Source of the DNA: Cognataquiflexum nitidum
GTDB lineage: Bacteria > Bacteroidota > Bacteroidia > Cytophagales > Cyclobacteriaceae
Length of the DNA: 64,000 nucleotides
Direction of reading: 5' to 3'
Assembly (NCBI RefSeq): GCF_022538055.1
Contig: NZ_JAKZAM010000002.1
Coordinates: forward strand, 62,001 to 126,000
A model generated the notes under the pieces. The model was given only the letters and a program-made list of their open reading frames with translations. It searched no databases and was not told the origin of the DNA. Shown piece by piece: positions 10,381 to 18,113 of this stretch (position 1 is its first letter; each line of letters begins with the position of its first letter). The translations under genes were made by a program, and so were the position numbers.

Positions 10381-10663
10381 GAAGCGAGACGAGAGACGAG
10401 AGACGAGAGTGTAGTACTAAGTATCAAGTACTAAGTACCAAGCTAAGAAAAAGTCCTAGGTACCAAGTCCAGGCTATGAATTCAAAATCAGTTAACCAAT
10501 TAACCAATTAACCAATTAACCAAATAACCAATAACCAAATAACCAATAACCATTAACCATTAACCAAATAACCCCTAACCAAATAACCCCTAACCATTAA
10601 CCAAATAACCCATAACCAAATAACCATTAACCAATCACCATTTAACAAATAACCAATAACCAA
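10381..10663. repeat. tandem repeats, including a G-free TAACCAA run
   Basis: Just after priA comes a short GAGACGAGA triplication (about 10382-10411), then TAGTACTAAGTATCAAGTAC near-repeats. From 10492 to 10663 the plus strand is built of TTAACCAA, AATAACC and ATAACCCC units and contains no G at all. The run ends at the ATG of the DinB gene. It encodes nothing plausible. Confidence 0.8.
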
Positions 10664-11194
10664 ATGGAAATAGAATCATTAAAATTCCCTGTTGGCCGAT
10701 TTTCCGCACCAAAAGAAATTACTGGCCAACAACTTGAAGAATGGGTTGGAATCATAGAAGAATTCCCTGCCTTACTCCGTGCAGCAACAGATAAACTTTC
10801 AGAAGAACAATTGGACACACCTTATCGGCCTGAAGGATGGACGGTGAGGCAGGTAGTGCATCACTGTGCCGACAGTCATATGAACAGCTTTATCCGGTTC
10901 AAGTTGGCGCTTACTGAGGATCACCCAACCATCAAACCTTATCATGAAGATCTGTGGGCGGAATTGGCAGATGCCAAAAACCTGCCCATAGAATCAAGTT
11001 TGAAGATTTTGGAAGGATTACATCACCGTTGGGTAGTGTTGATCAAATCACTTTCAGAAGCGGATTTGCAGAAAAACTTTTTCCATCCTGCCAACAAAAA
11101 AACAAGCACCTTGGCTACCACCATAGCTTTGTATGCCTGGCATTCAAGTCATCATTTGGGGCATGTGAAGTTGGTGAGTGAGAGATTTAGATAG
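10664..11194 (+). CDS. DinB-family YfiT-like metal-dependent protein
   Basis: The 176-residue protein has the YfiT-type layout: GWTVRQVVHHCADSH around residue 60-75, supplying the first histidine, and a C-terminal WHSSHHLGH with the other metal-binding histidines. Members of this DinB subfamily include putative hydrolases and thiol (bacillithiol) S-transferases such as BstA/YfiT. The exact substrate here cannot be read from sequence. The ATG at 10664 follows the G-free repeat with no Shine-Dalgarno. The start agrees with family N-termini (LKFPVGRF). Confidence 0.88.
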   Translation: MEIESLKFPVGRFSAPKEITGQQLEEWVGIIEEFPALLRAATDKLSEEQLDTPYRPEGWTVRQVVHHCADSHMNSFIRFKLALTEDHPTIKPYHEDLWAELADAKNLPIESSLKILEGLHHRWVVLIKSLSEADLQKNFFHPANKKTSTLATTIALYAWHSSHHLGHVKLVSERFR

Positions 11195-11743
11195 GAAAGT
11201 TGAGAAATACCAAGAAGTACAGCAACTGTTCGACAAGGAATTTATACAGCAATGCGGATTGGATGGGTATGTTGATTATTGAGAAATCTAAAAACTTATC
11301 GAATCCCAAATCATTTAAATTAGCCCTGAAAGGGCAAAATAACAAAGGGATGGGTGAAGCCCATCCATAATTCATCAGATAATTCCCTTAAGCCCTGAAA
11401 GGGCGGGATCATTTTCTTTCTTGTCCTTAGAGATATTTCGCCCCTTCAGGGCTTTTTCCGAACATTTCTTACTATTACGATGGGCTGCACCCATCGCTGG
11501 GGTATTTCGCACCTTCAGTGCTGTAACTTTTATACCAACATTTAAACATCCTGCCTCCGATCCAATTGCATTCAAAAAGACAACCAAGACCCATAATATT
11601 GGCATTTCTAAATACCAAGCCTATCTAGATAGTTTTTGATAAATTTGCTAATTGCCTGTTACATCCGTCTTCGGTCTTCGGTCTTCCAACCCAAAACCAA
11701 GGATTTTTCCTCCAAGAAATGTAGAGGTTGCGCATATACTCAT
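11195..11743. repeat. gene-free region with head-to-head palindrome cluster
   Basis: Six small hairpins were read. They are GCCCTGAAAGGGC (11323-11335), GGATGGGTGAAGCCCATCC (11348-11366), GCCCTGAAAGGGC (11392-11404), GCCCCTTCAGGGC (11440-11452), CGATGGGCTGCACCCATCG (11478-11496) and the weaker GCACCTTCAGTGC (11509-11521). The last three are the first three in reverse orientation, so the cluster is two REP-like units facing each other. The rest of the region, including CTATCTAGATAG near 11621 and a TCTTCGG triplication near 11670, holds no gene that could be supported. Confidence 0.75.
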
Positions 11744-12796
11744 TTATCTATACCCCGCATTAATTTCCCCCAATGCCTCAACACCCGGACAAAGATCTGT
11801 TTCTTTCAATTTATTCAAAGGTGTACTGCAAGTACTTAAGGTGCCATGAAGGTCTTTCCATTCGGTATTGACATAGAGTAAGCCTGTAAGGATTTCATTT
11901 TTTGTTCTTGCATGCTGAAGGGCATTTGCTACAGAAACCCTGTCTTCCGGATTCCAATCTGTTGCCAATTTATTCAGTTGGATCAAGGTGCCATCGTGCA
12001 TCGCTACTCGGGTCGACTTGCCTTTTTCGTAATTGGTTTTGATTTCGGGCATTTCCGGAACAAAGTCCAAAGTCGAAGTGGCTTCAATATGTTCCCTCAC
12101 ATAGTCGTAGGATTTGGTAGAACCGGGATTGTTGTTGAAAGTCACACAAGGAGAAATCACATTGAGAAAGGCAAATCCTTTATGGTGCATGGCGGCCTTG
12201 ATGAGCGGAACCAATTGCTGCTTGTCCCCGCTAAAACTCTGAGCCACAAAGGTTGCTCCCAATTCTATCGCCAAACTCGCTAGATCGATAGCTTGAAATG
12301 GATTGACGGAACCGGCTTTGCTCCGCGAACCTTGGTCTGCGGTGGCAGAATCCTGTCCTTTGGTCAGGCCATAGCAGCCGTTGTTCATCACGATATAGAC
12401 CATATTCAGATTTCGCCGGATGACATGGACAAACTGCCCCATGCCGATAGAGGCTGAATCCCCATCCCCTGAAACTCCAAAATACACCATGTCCTTATTC
12501 GCCATGCTTGCACCTGTGGCCACGGAAGGCATACGCCCGTGGACAGAATTGAAACCATGTGAATTGCCCAAAAAGTAGGTAGGGGTTTTGGATGAACAAC
12601 CGATTCCGGAGATCTTGGCCACTTTATGTGGTTCTACAGACATTTCAAAACATGCCTGCACGATGGCGGCGCTGATGCTGTCGTGGCCACAACCTGCGCA
12701 AAGTGTAGACAGCGAACCTTCATATTCCTTTTGGGTATAGCCAAGTTTGTTTTTTGGAAGTTTCGGATGTCTAAAGAGCGGTTTCAGATAACTCAT
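11744..12796 (-). CDS. korB: 2-oxoacid:ferredoxin oxidoreductase, beta subunit
   Basis: The 350-residue product is the thiamine-diphosphate-binding beta subunit. CAGCGHDS near residue 33 holds the family cysteines. The ThDP/Mg motif is GDGDSASIG followed by NNGCYGLTKGQ, with ATADQGS behind it. With KorA it would oxidise a 2-oxoacid (2-oxoglutarate by best resemblance; pyruvate is less likely) to the acyl-CoA and pass electrons to ferredoxin in the cytosol. Its start overlaps the end of korA by 26 bp, which indicates translational coupling. Substrate choice between 2-oxoglutarate and other 2-oxoacids is inference. Confidence 0.9.
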   Translation of the reverse strand: MSYLKPLFRHPKLPKNKLGYTQKEYEGSLSTLCAGCGHDSISAAIVQACFEMSVEPHKVAKISGIGCSSKTPTYFLGNSHGFNSVHGRMPSVATGASMANKDMVYFGVSGDGDSASIGMGQFVHVIRRNLNMVYIVMNNGCYGLTKGQDSATADQGSRSKAGSVNPFQAIDLASLAIELGATFVAQSFSGDKQQLVPLIKAAMHHKGFAFLNVISPCVTFNNNPGSTKSYDYVREHIEATSTLDFVPEMPEIKTNYEKGKSTRVAMHDGTLIQLNKLATDWNPEDRVSVANALQHARTKNEILTGLLYVNTEWKDLHGTLSTCSTPLNKLKETDLCPGVEALGEINAGYR

Positions 12797-14609
12797 GGTG
12801 TTGGGTATTTTCTAGGTTTAAATGCTTTAAAATCTGGTTTTTGATGGCATCAGCTGTGATCGGCATGCCTTCATAATTCAAGACAGGGATCAATTTGGCA
12901 GGATTGGTTTCAAGTTCCATGATCATCATGCTGCGCAATTGGGCATCCCGGTTTTGCTCTATGACAAAAACAGTCGAATGGGAATGAATGAATTGAACCA
13001 CCTCTTCACCAAAAGGGAAAGCTTTGATCCGGATCGCATCTACGATGATTCCATTTTCTTCCAAAATGTCTTTAGCTTCCTCTGCCGAAAAAGTGGATGT
13101 TCCATAGAATAGAATCCCTACTTCTGACTTGTTTTCTTTTTGGTACAAATGGGCTTTCGGAACAATTTTCTTCGCCGTTTCCCATTTGACCATCAATCGG
13201 TCCATGTTTCGTTTGTAGGCAGCACCATCTTCGGTGTAGGCAGCGTATTCATCCCGTGAAGTTCCTCTAGTAAAGAAAGAGCCTTTGGTAGGATGCGTGC
13301 CCGGATAGGTCCTGTAAGGAATACCGTCACCATCCACATCCAGATACCTTCCAAACCGGCCGATATGCTCTAATTCCTCCGCATTGAGTACTTTTCCACG
13401 GTCATACTTTCTTTTTTGATCCCAATGAAAAGGCTCACTGATGTGGTCGTTCATGCCAAGGTCCAGATCTGTCATGACCATGATCGGCGTTTGAAGGCGC
13501 TCGGCGAGGTCAAAACTTTCGGCTGTCATCTCAAAGCATTCATGGGGAGTAGCGGGGAAAACCAAGACATGTTTTGTATCTCCGTGGGAAGCATAGGCGG
13601 CAAGTAGAATGTCCGATTGTTGTGTTCTCGTGGGCATGCCTGTACTAGGTCCGGTTCTTTGGACATCTATGAGGACAGCAGGTACTTCAGCAAAGTAAGC
13701 CAAACCTAGAAACTCATTCATCAAAGAGACTCCGGGACCGCTTGTCGCAGTAAATCCCCGGGCACCGTTCCAATTGGCACCGATAACCATCCCCATGGCG
13801 GCGAGTTCATCTTCGGCTTGGATGATGGCAAATCTTTTTTCGCCTGTTTCAGGATCGGTCCTGTATTCTTCACAATAATGTTCAAATGCCTCTGCCACCG
13901 AAGTGGAAGGCGTGATCGGATACCATGCCATGACAGTGGCACCTCCATAGACTGCACCAAGGCCACAGGCAGTGTTGCCATCTACCAGGATTTTGTCTTT
14001 GATGAGGTTCCTTCTTTCAAGATGGAAGTTTAGAGGGTACTCGAAATTTGCTTCGACATAATCCATTCCAAGTTTCAGGGCTTGGATATTGGCGTCGATC
14101 AGTTGCTTTTTACCTTCAAATTGTTCTCCGACCAATTTTTCGATTTCGGAATAATCCATGTTTAACAATTTGGCCAAAGCTCCTACATAGATGATGTTTT
14201 TAAGGAGTTGTCTTTTCCTTGGATCTGAAAATGCCTCATTGGACATCTCCATCATAGGAACACCGAGATAATGGATGTCTTCTCTGAAATAGGGGGCTGG
14301 GAGTTTTTTGGTACTGTCATACATAAAATAACCACCAGGCTTGACACTTTTCACATCCTGTGCCATGCTTTGGGGATTGACAGAAACCAAAATATCGATA
14401 CCTTCCCTTCTCCCGAGATATCCCTTTTCACTGACACGCACTTCATACCATGTCGGTAATCCCTGAATGTTGGATGGAAAGATGTTTTTTGGAGTAACCG
14501 GTATTCCCATTCGGAAAATGGCTTTGGCAAACAGGTAGTTTGCACTCGCCGATCCGGTGCCGTTCACATTGGCAAAACGGATGATAAAATCATTGACTGC
14601 TTTTGTCAT
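12771..14609 (-). CDS. korA: 2-oxoacid:ferredoxin oxidoreductase, fused gamma-alpha subunit
   Basis: The 612-residue protein fuses an N-terminal gamma domain (FANVNGTGSASAN) to the alpha pyrimidine-binding domain (YPITPSTSVAEAFEHY, QAEDELAAMGMVIGA, ATSGPGVSLM), as in two-subunit KorAB enzymes. The open frame runs 40 codons further upstream, but those residues lie inside the preceding gene. The ATG at 14609 (MTKAVNDFII) overlaps that gene's stop as ATGA and is the better start. It is the middle gene of a tight three-gene operon. No [4Fe-4S] domain is present in KorA itself, and the upstream flavoprotein carries such clusters. Confidence 0.9.
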   Translation of the reverse strand: MTKAVNDFIIRFANVNGTGSASANYLFAKAIFRMGIPVTPKNIFPSNIQGLPTWYEVRVSEKGYLGRREGIDILVSVNPQSMAQDVKSVKPGGYFMYDSTKKLPAPYFREDIHYLGVPMMEMSNEAFSDPRKRQLLKNIIYVGALAKLLNMDYSEIEKLVGEQFEGKKQLIDANIQALKLGMDYVEANFEYPLNFHLERRNLIKDKILVDGNTACGLGAVYGGATVMAWYPITPSTSVAEAFEHYCEEYRTDPETGEKRFAIIQAEDELAAMGMVIGANWNGARGFTATSGPGVSLMNEFLGLAYFAEVPAVLIDVQRTGPSTGMPTRTQQSDILLAAYASHGDTKHVLVFPATPHECFEMTAESFDLAERLQTPIMVMTDLDLGMNDHISEPFHWDQKRKYDRGKVLNAEELEHIGRFGRYLDVDGDGIPYRTYPGTHPTKGSFFTRGTSRDEYAAYTEDGAAYKRNMDRLMVKWETAKKIVPKAHLYQKENKSEVGILFYGTSTFSAEEAKDILEENGIIVDAIRIKAFPFGEEVVQFIHSHSTVFVIEQNRDAQLRSMMIMELETNPAKLIPVLNYEGMPITADAIKNQILKHLNLENTQHHELSETAL

Positions 14610-16462
14610 TTCTCTATAAGGGGTAACGGGGTGATCATTTGATTGGCTTTGGTCGTGTTGTAGAGGAATTTTTGCATGTCCCAAGCTGAGGTAGGGCATC
14701 TTTCTGCACAAAGACCACAGTGTAGGCATACATCTTCATCTTTGACCATGACACGACCTGTTTTTAATTCCTTGGAAACCAATAAATCCTGGGTTAGATT
14801 TTCTGCAGGAACCAAGAGATTCTGCCTTAGTTCGGGTTCTTCTGCATTGATGGTAAAAGTGATACAGGAAGTAGGGCAGACATCCATGCAGGCATCACAT
14901 TCTATACACCTGTCTTCTGTAAAAACCGTCTGCACATCGCAGTTGAGGCATCTTTGGGTTTCTTTGTAAGCTGTTGCGATATCAAAACCTAATTCAACTT
15001 CTTTCTTTCTGTCTTTGAGGGTTTGGGATTTTTTGGCTTGGGGTACGATATACCTTTGGTCAATAGCCACACCGCTGTCATAACTCCACTCATGGATTCC
15101 CATCTTTTGGCTGACAAGGTTGGTGTAGGGAGAAGGCCTGTCATGTACGTCCAATCCTTCACAAAACAGGTGGATCGATACTGCCGCTTGGTGGCCTTGG
15201 GCTACAGCTGTGATGACATTTTTGGGTCCAAATGCTGCGTCTCCACCAAAGAAAACCTTGACATTGGTGGATTGGAAGGTGACTTCATCCACCACCGGCA
15301 TTCCCCATTGGTCAAATTCTAGCCCTATATTTCTTTCTATCCAGGGGAAACTGTTTTCTTGTCCAATTGCAATCAATACTTCATCTGCTTCAATGAAAAC
15401 TTCATCTTCTTCCGTTGGAAGAAGTTGCCTTTTGCCGTTTTCGTCATAGACGGGTTTTACCTTCTGGAATTTCATCCCGATGAGTTTTCCGTCGTTGACT
15501 TCAAAACTCAGCGGAACATGGTTATCAATGATATTGATGTCCTCATGAAGGGCATCTTCTTTTTCCCAAGGGGATGCTTTCATCTCGTCAAACGGGCTTC
15601 TGACCACCACTTTGACTTCTTTACCTCCCAATCTTCTGGAGGTTCTGCAGCAGTCCATGGCTGTATTGCCACCTCCAAGTACGATTACTTTAGATGCGAT
15701 AGATTTGGTATGTTCAAAAGCTACACCTGCAAGCCATTCTATTCCGATATGGATGTTCTTGTCTCCTTCTTTTCTTCCGGGCAATTTTGGTAAGTCCCTT
15801 CCTTTTGGGGCTCCTGTCCCAACAAAAACCGCATCATATCCACCCTCCAATACTTCCTTCAAACTCTTGACATAAGTCAGAAATTGGGTATGAATCCCAA
15901 GGTCAAGTATGAAATTCACCTCTTCATTGAGCACTTCTTCAGGTAGTCTGAAAGAGGGAATCTGACTTCGCATCATTCCTCCGCCGGCTACCTGCTCATC
16001 AAAAAGATGGATTTCATATCCCAAAGGAGCCAAATCCCTTGCAACCGTTAGTGATGCAGGTCCACCGCCGATCAGGGCGATTTTTTTTCCGTTAGATGGA
16101 AAAGGACCTTGAGGCATGTATTGCCTGACATCACCTTTGTTGTCCGCAGCGACTCTTTTGAGCCTGCAGATGGCGACTGGTTCCTCTTCGACCCTTACCC
16201 TGCGGCAAGCAGGTTCACAGGGTCGGTCACAAGTCCTTCCGAGGACGCCTGGAAAAACATTGGATTCCCAGTTGACCATGTAAGCTTCAGTGAATCTTTC
16301 TGCGGCGATGAGTCTGATATACTCAGGTACAGGAGTGTGTGCGGGGCAGGCGTATTGGCAATCCACTACCTTATGGTAGTATTCAGGGTCTTTGGTATTG
16401 GTAGGCTTCATGGTTAAAATGGGTTTGATGTCACTTTCCCAATTTTTGTTGAAAAAAGACAA
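14606..16462 (-). CDS. GltD-like FAD/NAD(P) oxidoreductase with two C-terminal [4Fe-4S] clusters
   Basis: This 618-residue flavoprotein has an N-terminal cysteine cluster as in glutamate synthase small subunits (CQYACPAHTPVPEYI, GRTCDRPCEPACRR). A FAD fold follows (IGGGPASLTVARDLA), then a NAD(P) fold (VLGGGNTAMDCCRTSRRLG) and a final GGDAAFGP motif. The C-terminus adds two ferredoxin motifs, CIECDACMDVCPTSC and CLHCGLCAERCPTS. It is the first gene of the operon with korA and korB (4-bp overlap), so it probably passes electrons between the Kor enzyme or ferredoxin and NAD(P). That coupling is inference. It is not part of a gltB locus, which argues against a glutamate synthase role. Confidence 0.88.
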   Translation of the reverse strand: MSFFNKNWESDIKPILTMKPTNTKDPEYYHKVVDCQYACPAHTPVPEYIRLIAAERFTEAYMVNWESNVFPGVLGRTCDRPCEPACRRVRVEEEPVAICRLKRVAADNKGDVRQYMPQGPFPSNGKKIALIGGGPASLTVARDLAPLGYEIHLFDEQVAGGGMMRSQIPSFRLPEEVLNEEVNFILDLGIHTQFLTYVKSLKEVLEGGYDAVFVGTGAPKGRDLPKLPGRKEGDKNIHIGIEWLAGVAFEHTKSIASKVIVLGGGNTAMDCCRTSRRLGGKEVKVVVRSPFDEMKASPWEKEDALHEDINIIDNHVPLSFEVNDGKLIGMKFQKVKPVYDENGKRQLLPTEEDEVFIEADEVLIAIGQENSFPWIERNIGLEFDQWGMPVVDEVTFQSTNVKVFFGGDAAFGPKNVITAVAQGHQAAVSIHLFCEGLDVHDRPSPYTNLVSQKMGIHEWSYDSGVAIDQRYIVPQAKKSQTLKDRKKEVELGFDIATAYKETQRCLNCDVQTVFTEDRCIECDACMDVCPTSCITFTINAEEPELRQNLLVPAENLTQDLLVSKELKTGRVMVKDEDVCLHCGLCAERCPTSAWDMQKFLYNTTKANQMITPLPLIEK

Positions 16463-16536
16463 AGCTTCTTAAAGCTAAGAAATTTCAGAATTTAATGCAG
16501 ATACATTTGATATAAAATTATAATTTATTTTGGTGG

Positions 16537-16568
16537 TTGATAAATATGCAAAATCTCATATAATTTTG
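16537..16568 (+). promoter_or_regulatory. promoter for the SDR gene
   Basis: TTG (16537-16539), 21 nt, then TAATTTTG (16561-16568) matches the Bacteroidota -33/-7 promoter form. The start codon follows 37 nt later. Confidence 0.5.
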
Positions 16569-16605
16569 ATTTAGAAATTTATCGATTCATAAAAGGGATT
16601 TGGCT

Positions 16606-17367
16606 ATGAAACTCCATCAAAAAACATTCATCATTACCGGGGCTACAAGTGGAATGGGAAATGCAATAGCCTTGGATTTTGCGAAAGAAGGGGCAAATCT
16701 AATTCTGAGTGGGAGGGATGAACAAAGAGCCAAGACTTTGAAGGCAAAAATAAATGCTGCAGGAGGAAATGCTGAATTTTTAGCAGGAGATGTTGGAGAT
16801 ATTCAATATAACAGCGACCTCGTTTCTTATGCCATACAATCTTTTGGGCAATTGGATGGCTTGGTGACCAATGCCGGAATGCTAGGTTTGGGTTCTGTGA
16901 CCGAATTGGAGCCCTCAGATTGGGACAAGACATTCAGAACCAATGTCGACTCAGTGTTTTATCTTCTCAAATTTGCCTTGCCTGAATTGCTCAAGAGGCC
17001 GACTGCTGCTGTAGTCGTCAATTCCTCGATTGCTGCTTACAAATCTTTTCCCAATCATCCTGCCTATTGTGCTTCAAAAGCAGCTTTATTGGCTTTGGCA
17101 AAACAAATAGCGGTGGATTATGGGCCTTCTGTAAGGATAAACACCATGTGTCCCGGTCCTGTGGATACACCTTTTATCCATGCTTCCGCCGTTGCATTCC
17201 CTGATCCAATCCAAGCAGTGTCCAATGCCGGAAAAGCAACCTTGCTCAAAAGGCTCGGCCTACCCCAAGATGTTTCAAAACTTGCACTTTTTCTGGCCTG
17301 CGATGATTCTAGTTGGATTACCGGAAGTGCATTTACGATCGATGGGGGGATTTTGGCAGCAGGGTAA
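16606..17367 (+). CDS. short-chain dehydrogenase/reductase
   Basis: A classical SDR of 253 residues. It shows the cofactor motif TGATSGMGNAIA near residue 11, NAG in the fourth strand (VTNAGMLG), catalytic Ser (VVNSSIAAY) and the YxxxK pair as YCASKAALLA, with the CPGPVDTPF loop and a C-terminal GSAFTIDGG. It would reduce or oxidise a small alcohol or ketone with NAD(P)(H), and the substrate is unknown. A TTG at 16600 is also in frame, but the ATG at 16606, preceded by AAGGGAT, is preferred. The gene is divergent from the Kor operon and convergent with the response regulator. Confidence 0.9.
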   Translation: MKLHQKTFIITGATSGMGNAIALDFAKEGANLILSGRDEQRAKTLKAKINAAGGNAEFLAGDVGDIQYNSDLVSYAIQSFGQLDGLVTNAGMLGLGSVTELEPSDWDKTFRTNVDSVFYLLKFALPELLKRPTAAVVVNSSIAAYKSFPNHPAYCASKAALLALAKQIAVDYGPSVRINTMCPGPVDTPFIHASAVAFPDPIQAVSNAGKATLLKRLGLPQDVSKLALFLACDDSSWITGSAFTIDGGILAAG

Positions 17368-17378
17368 TCATTTTTAGG

Positions 17379-18113
17379 TCAAACCTTATTCAGCAACCTG
17401 TGCAGGTCTTCTTTGAATTGTTTTCCTATAGGGATCAACTTCCCGCCAATTTCCACATGTGATTCTGCCACAGCATCAAGTTTTGAGAAATTGACCACAA
17501 AGGAGCGGTGTACTCGTACAAAATTCTTCTGATCAAGTTTTTCGCAAAGTTTGCTTAGCGGGCTGACAATCAAATAATTTTGATTGGTAAGAATGATTTT
17601 GCAATAATTCCGTTCTGCCTCAATGTACATGATCTCCTCCAGCAAAACCTTGATAAGTTTGTTTTGATTTCTGATAAAAATCCTGTCTCCCTGATATTCC
17701 ACCAAAGTATCATTGGAAAATATCTCCTTATTTTTTTCTAAGACCTTTTCTTCTACCAGTGCTATGGTTCTTTCCAAGTCAAGTTTTTTGAACGGCTTGG
17801 CGATAAATGCAAAAGGATGGGTTTCTCTGGCTTTGGAAAAGGTAGCATCATCTACATTGGCGGTAAGGTAAATGATGGGGATATCAATATATTGTTGGAT
17901 ATTTTTGGCAGTTTCAATTCCGCTTATTTTTCCTTTAAGCTGAATGTCCATCAATATCATATCGGGTTTGTTTTCCAAGGCATGGTGTACAGCTTCTTCA
18001 CCTCTGGATTCCAATCCAGTCACCTCGTATCCAAGATTGGTCAGCTGCAAACCGATGTTGGCAGCGATAATCATGTCATCTTCTACAATTAGTATTCGTG
18101 TTTTCTGGGTCAT
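17379..18113 (-). CDS. LytTR-type response regulator
   Basis: The 244-residue regulator has a receiver domain with the acidic pair EDD at residues 11-13, phospho-acceptor Asp56 (MILMDIQL) and the conserved Lys in FIAKPFKK. The C-terminal LytTR DNA-binding domain follows (YIEAERNYCKIIL, FVRVHRSFVVNF, IGKQFKEDLHRLL). LytTR proteins bind paired short direct repeats about two helical turns apart. It overlaps the histidine kinase gene by 4 bp and must be its partner. Candidate binding sites with that geometry occur in the 20-27 kb region. Confidence 0.93.
   Translation of the reverse strand: MTQKTRILIVEDDMIIAANIGLQLTNLGYEVTGLESRGEEAVHHALENKPDMILMDIQLKGKISGIETAKNIQQYIDIPIIYLTANVDDATFSKARETHPFAFIAKPFKKLDLERTIALVEEKVLEKNKEIFSNDTLVEYQGDRIFIRNQNKLIKVLLEEIMYIEAERNYCKIILTNQNYLIVSPLSKLCEKLDQKNFVRVHRSFVVNFSKLDAVAESHVEIGGKLIPIGKQFKEDLHRLLNKV

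Noticed and set aside
11205-11284. Short frame ending QQLFDKEFIQQCGLDGYVDY after the DinB gene
   Set aside because: It looks protein-like but has no start codon and no recognised family; it could be the tail of a lost gene.
11421-11639. 72-codon plus-strand frame across the palindromes
   Set aside because: It consists of REP-like hairpin sequence.
14610-14729. 40-codon N-terminal extension of korA
   Set aside because: These codons lie inside the upstream flavoprotein gene; the ATGA overlap at 14606-14609 gives the natural start.
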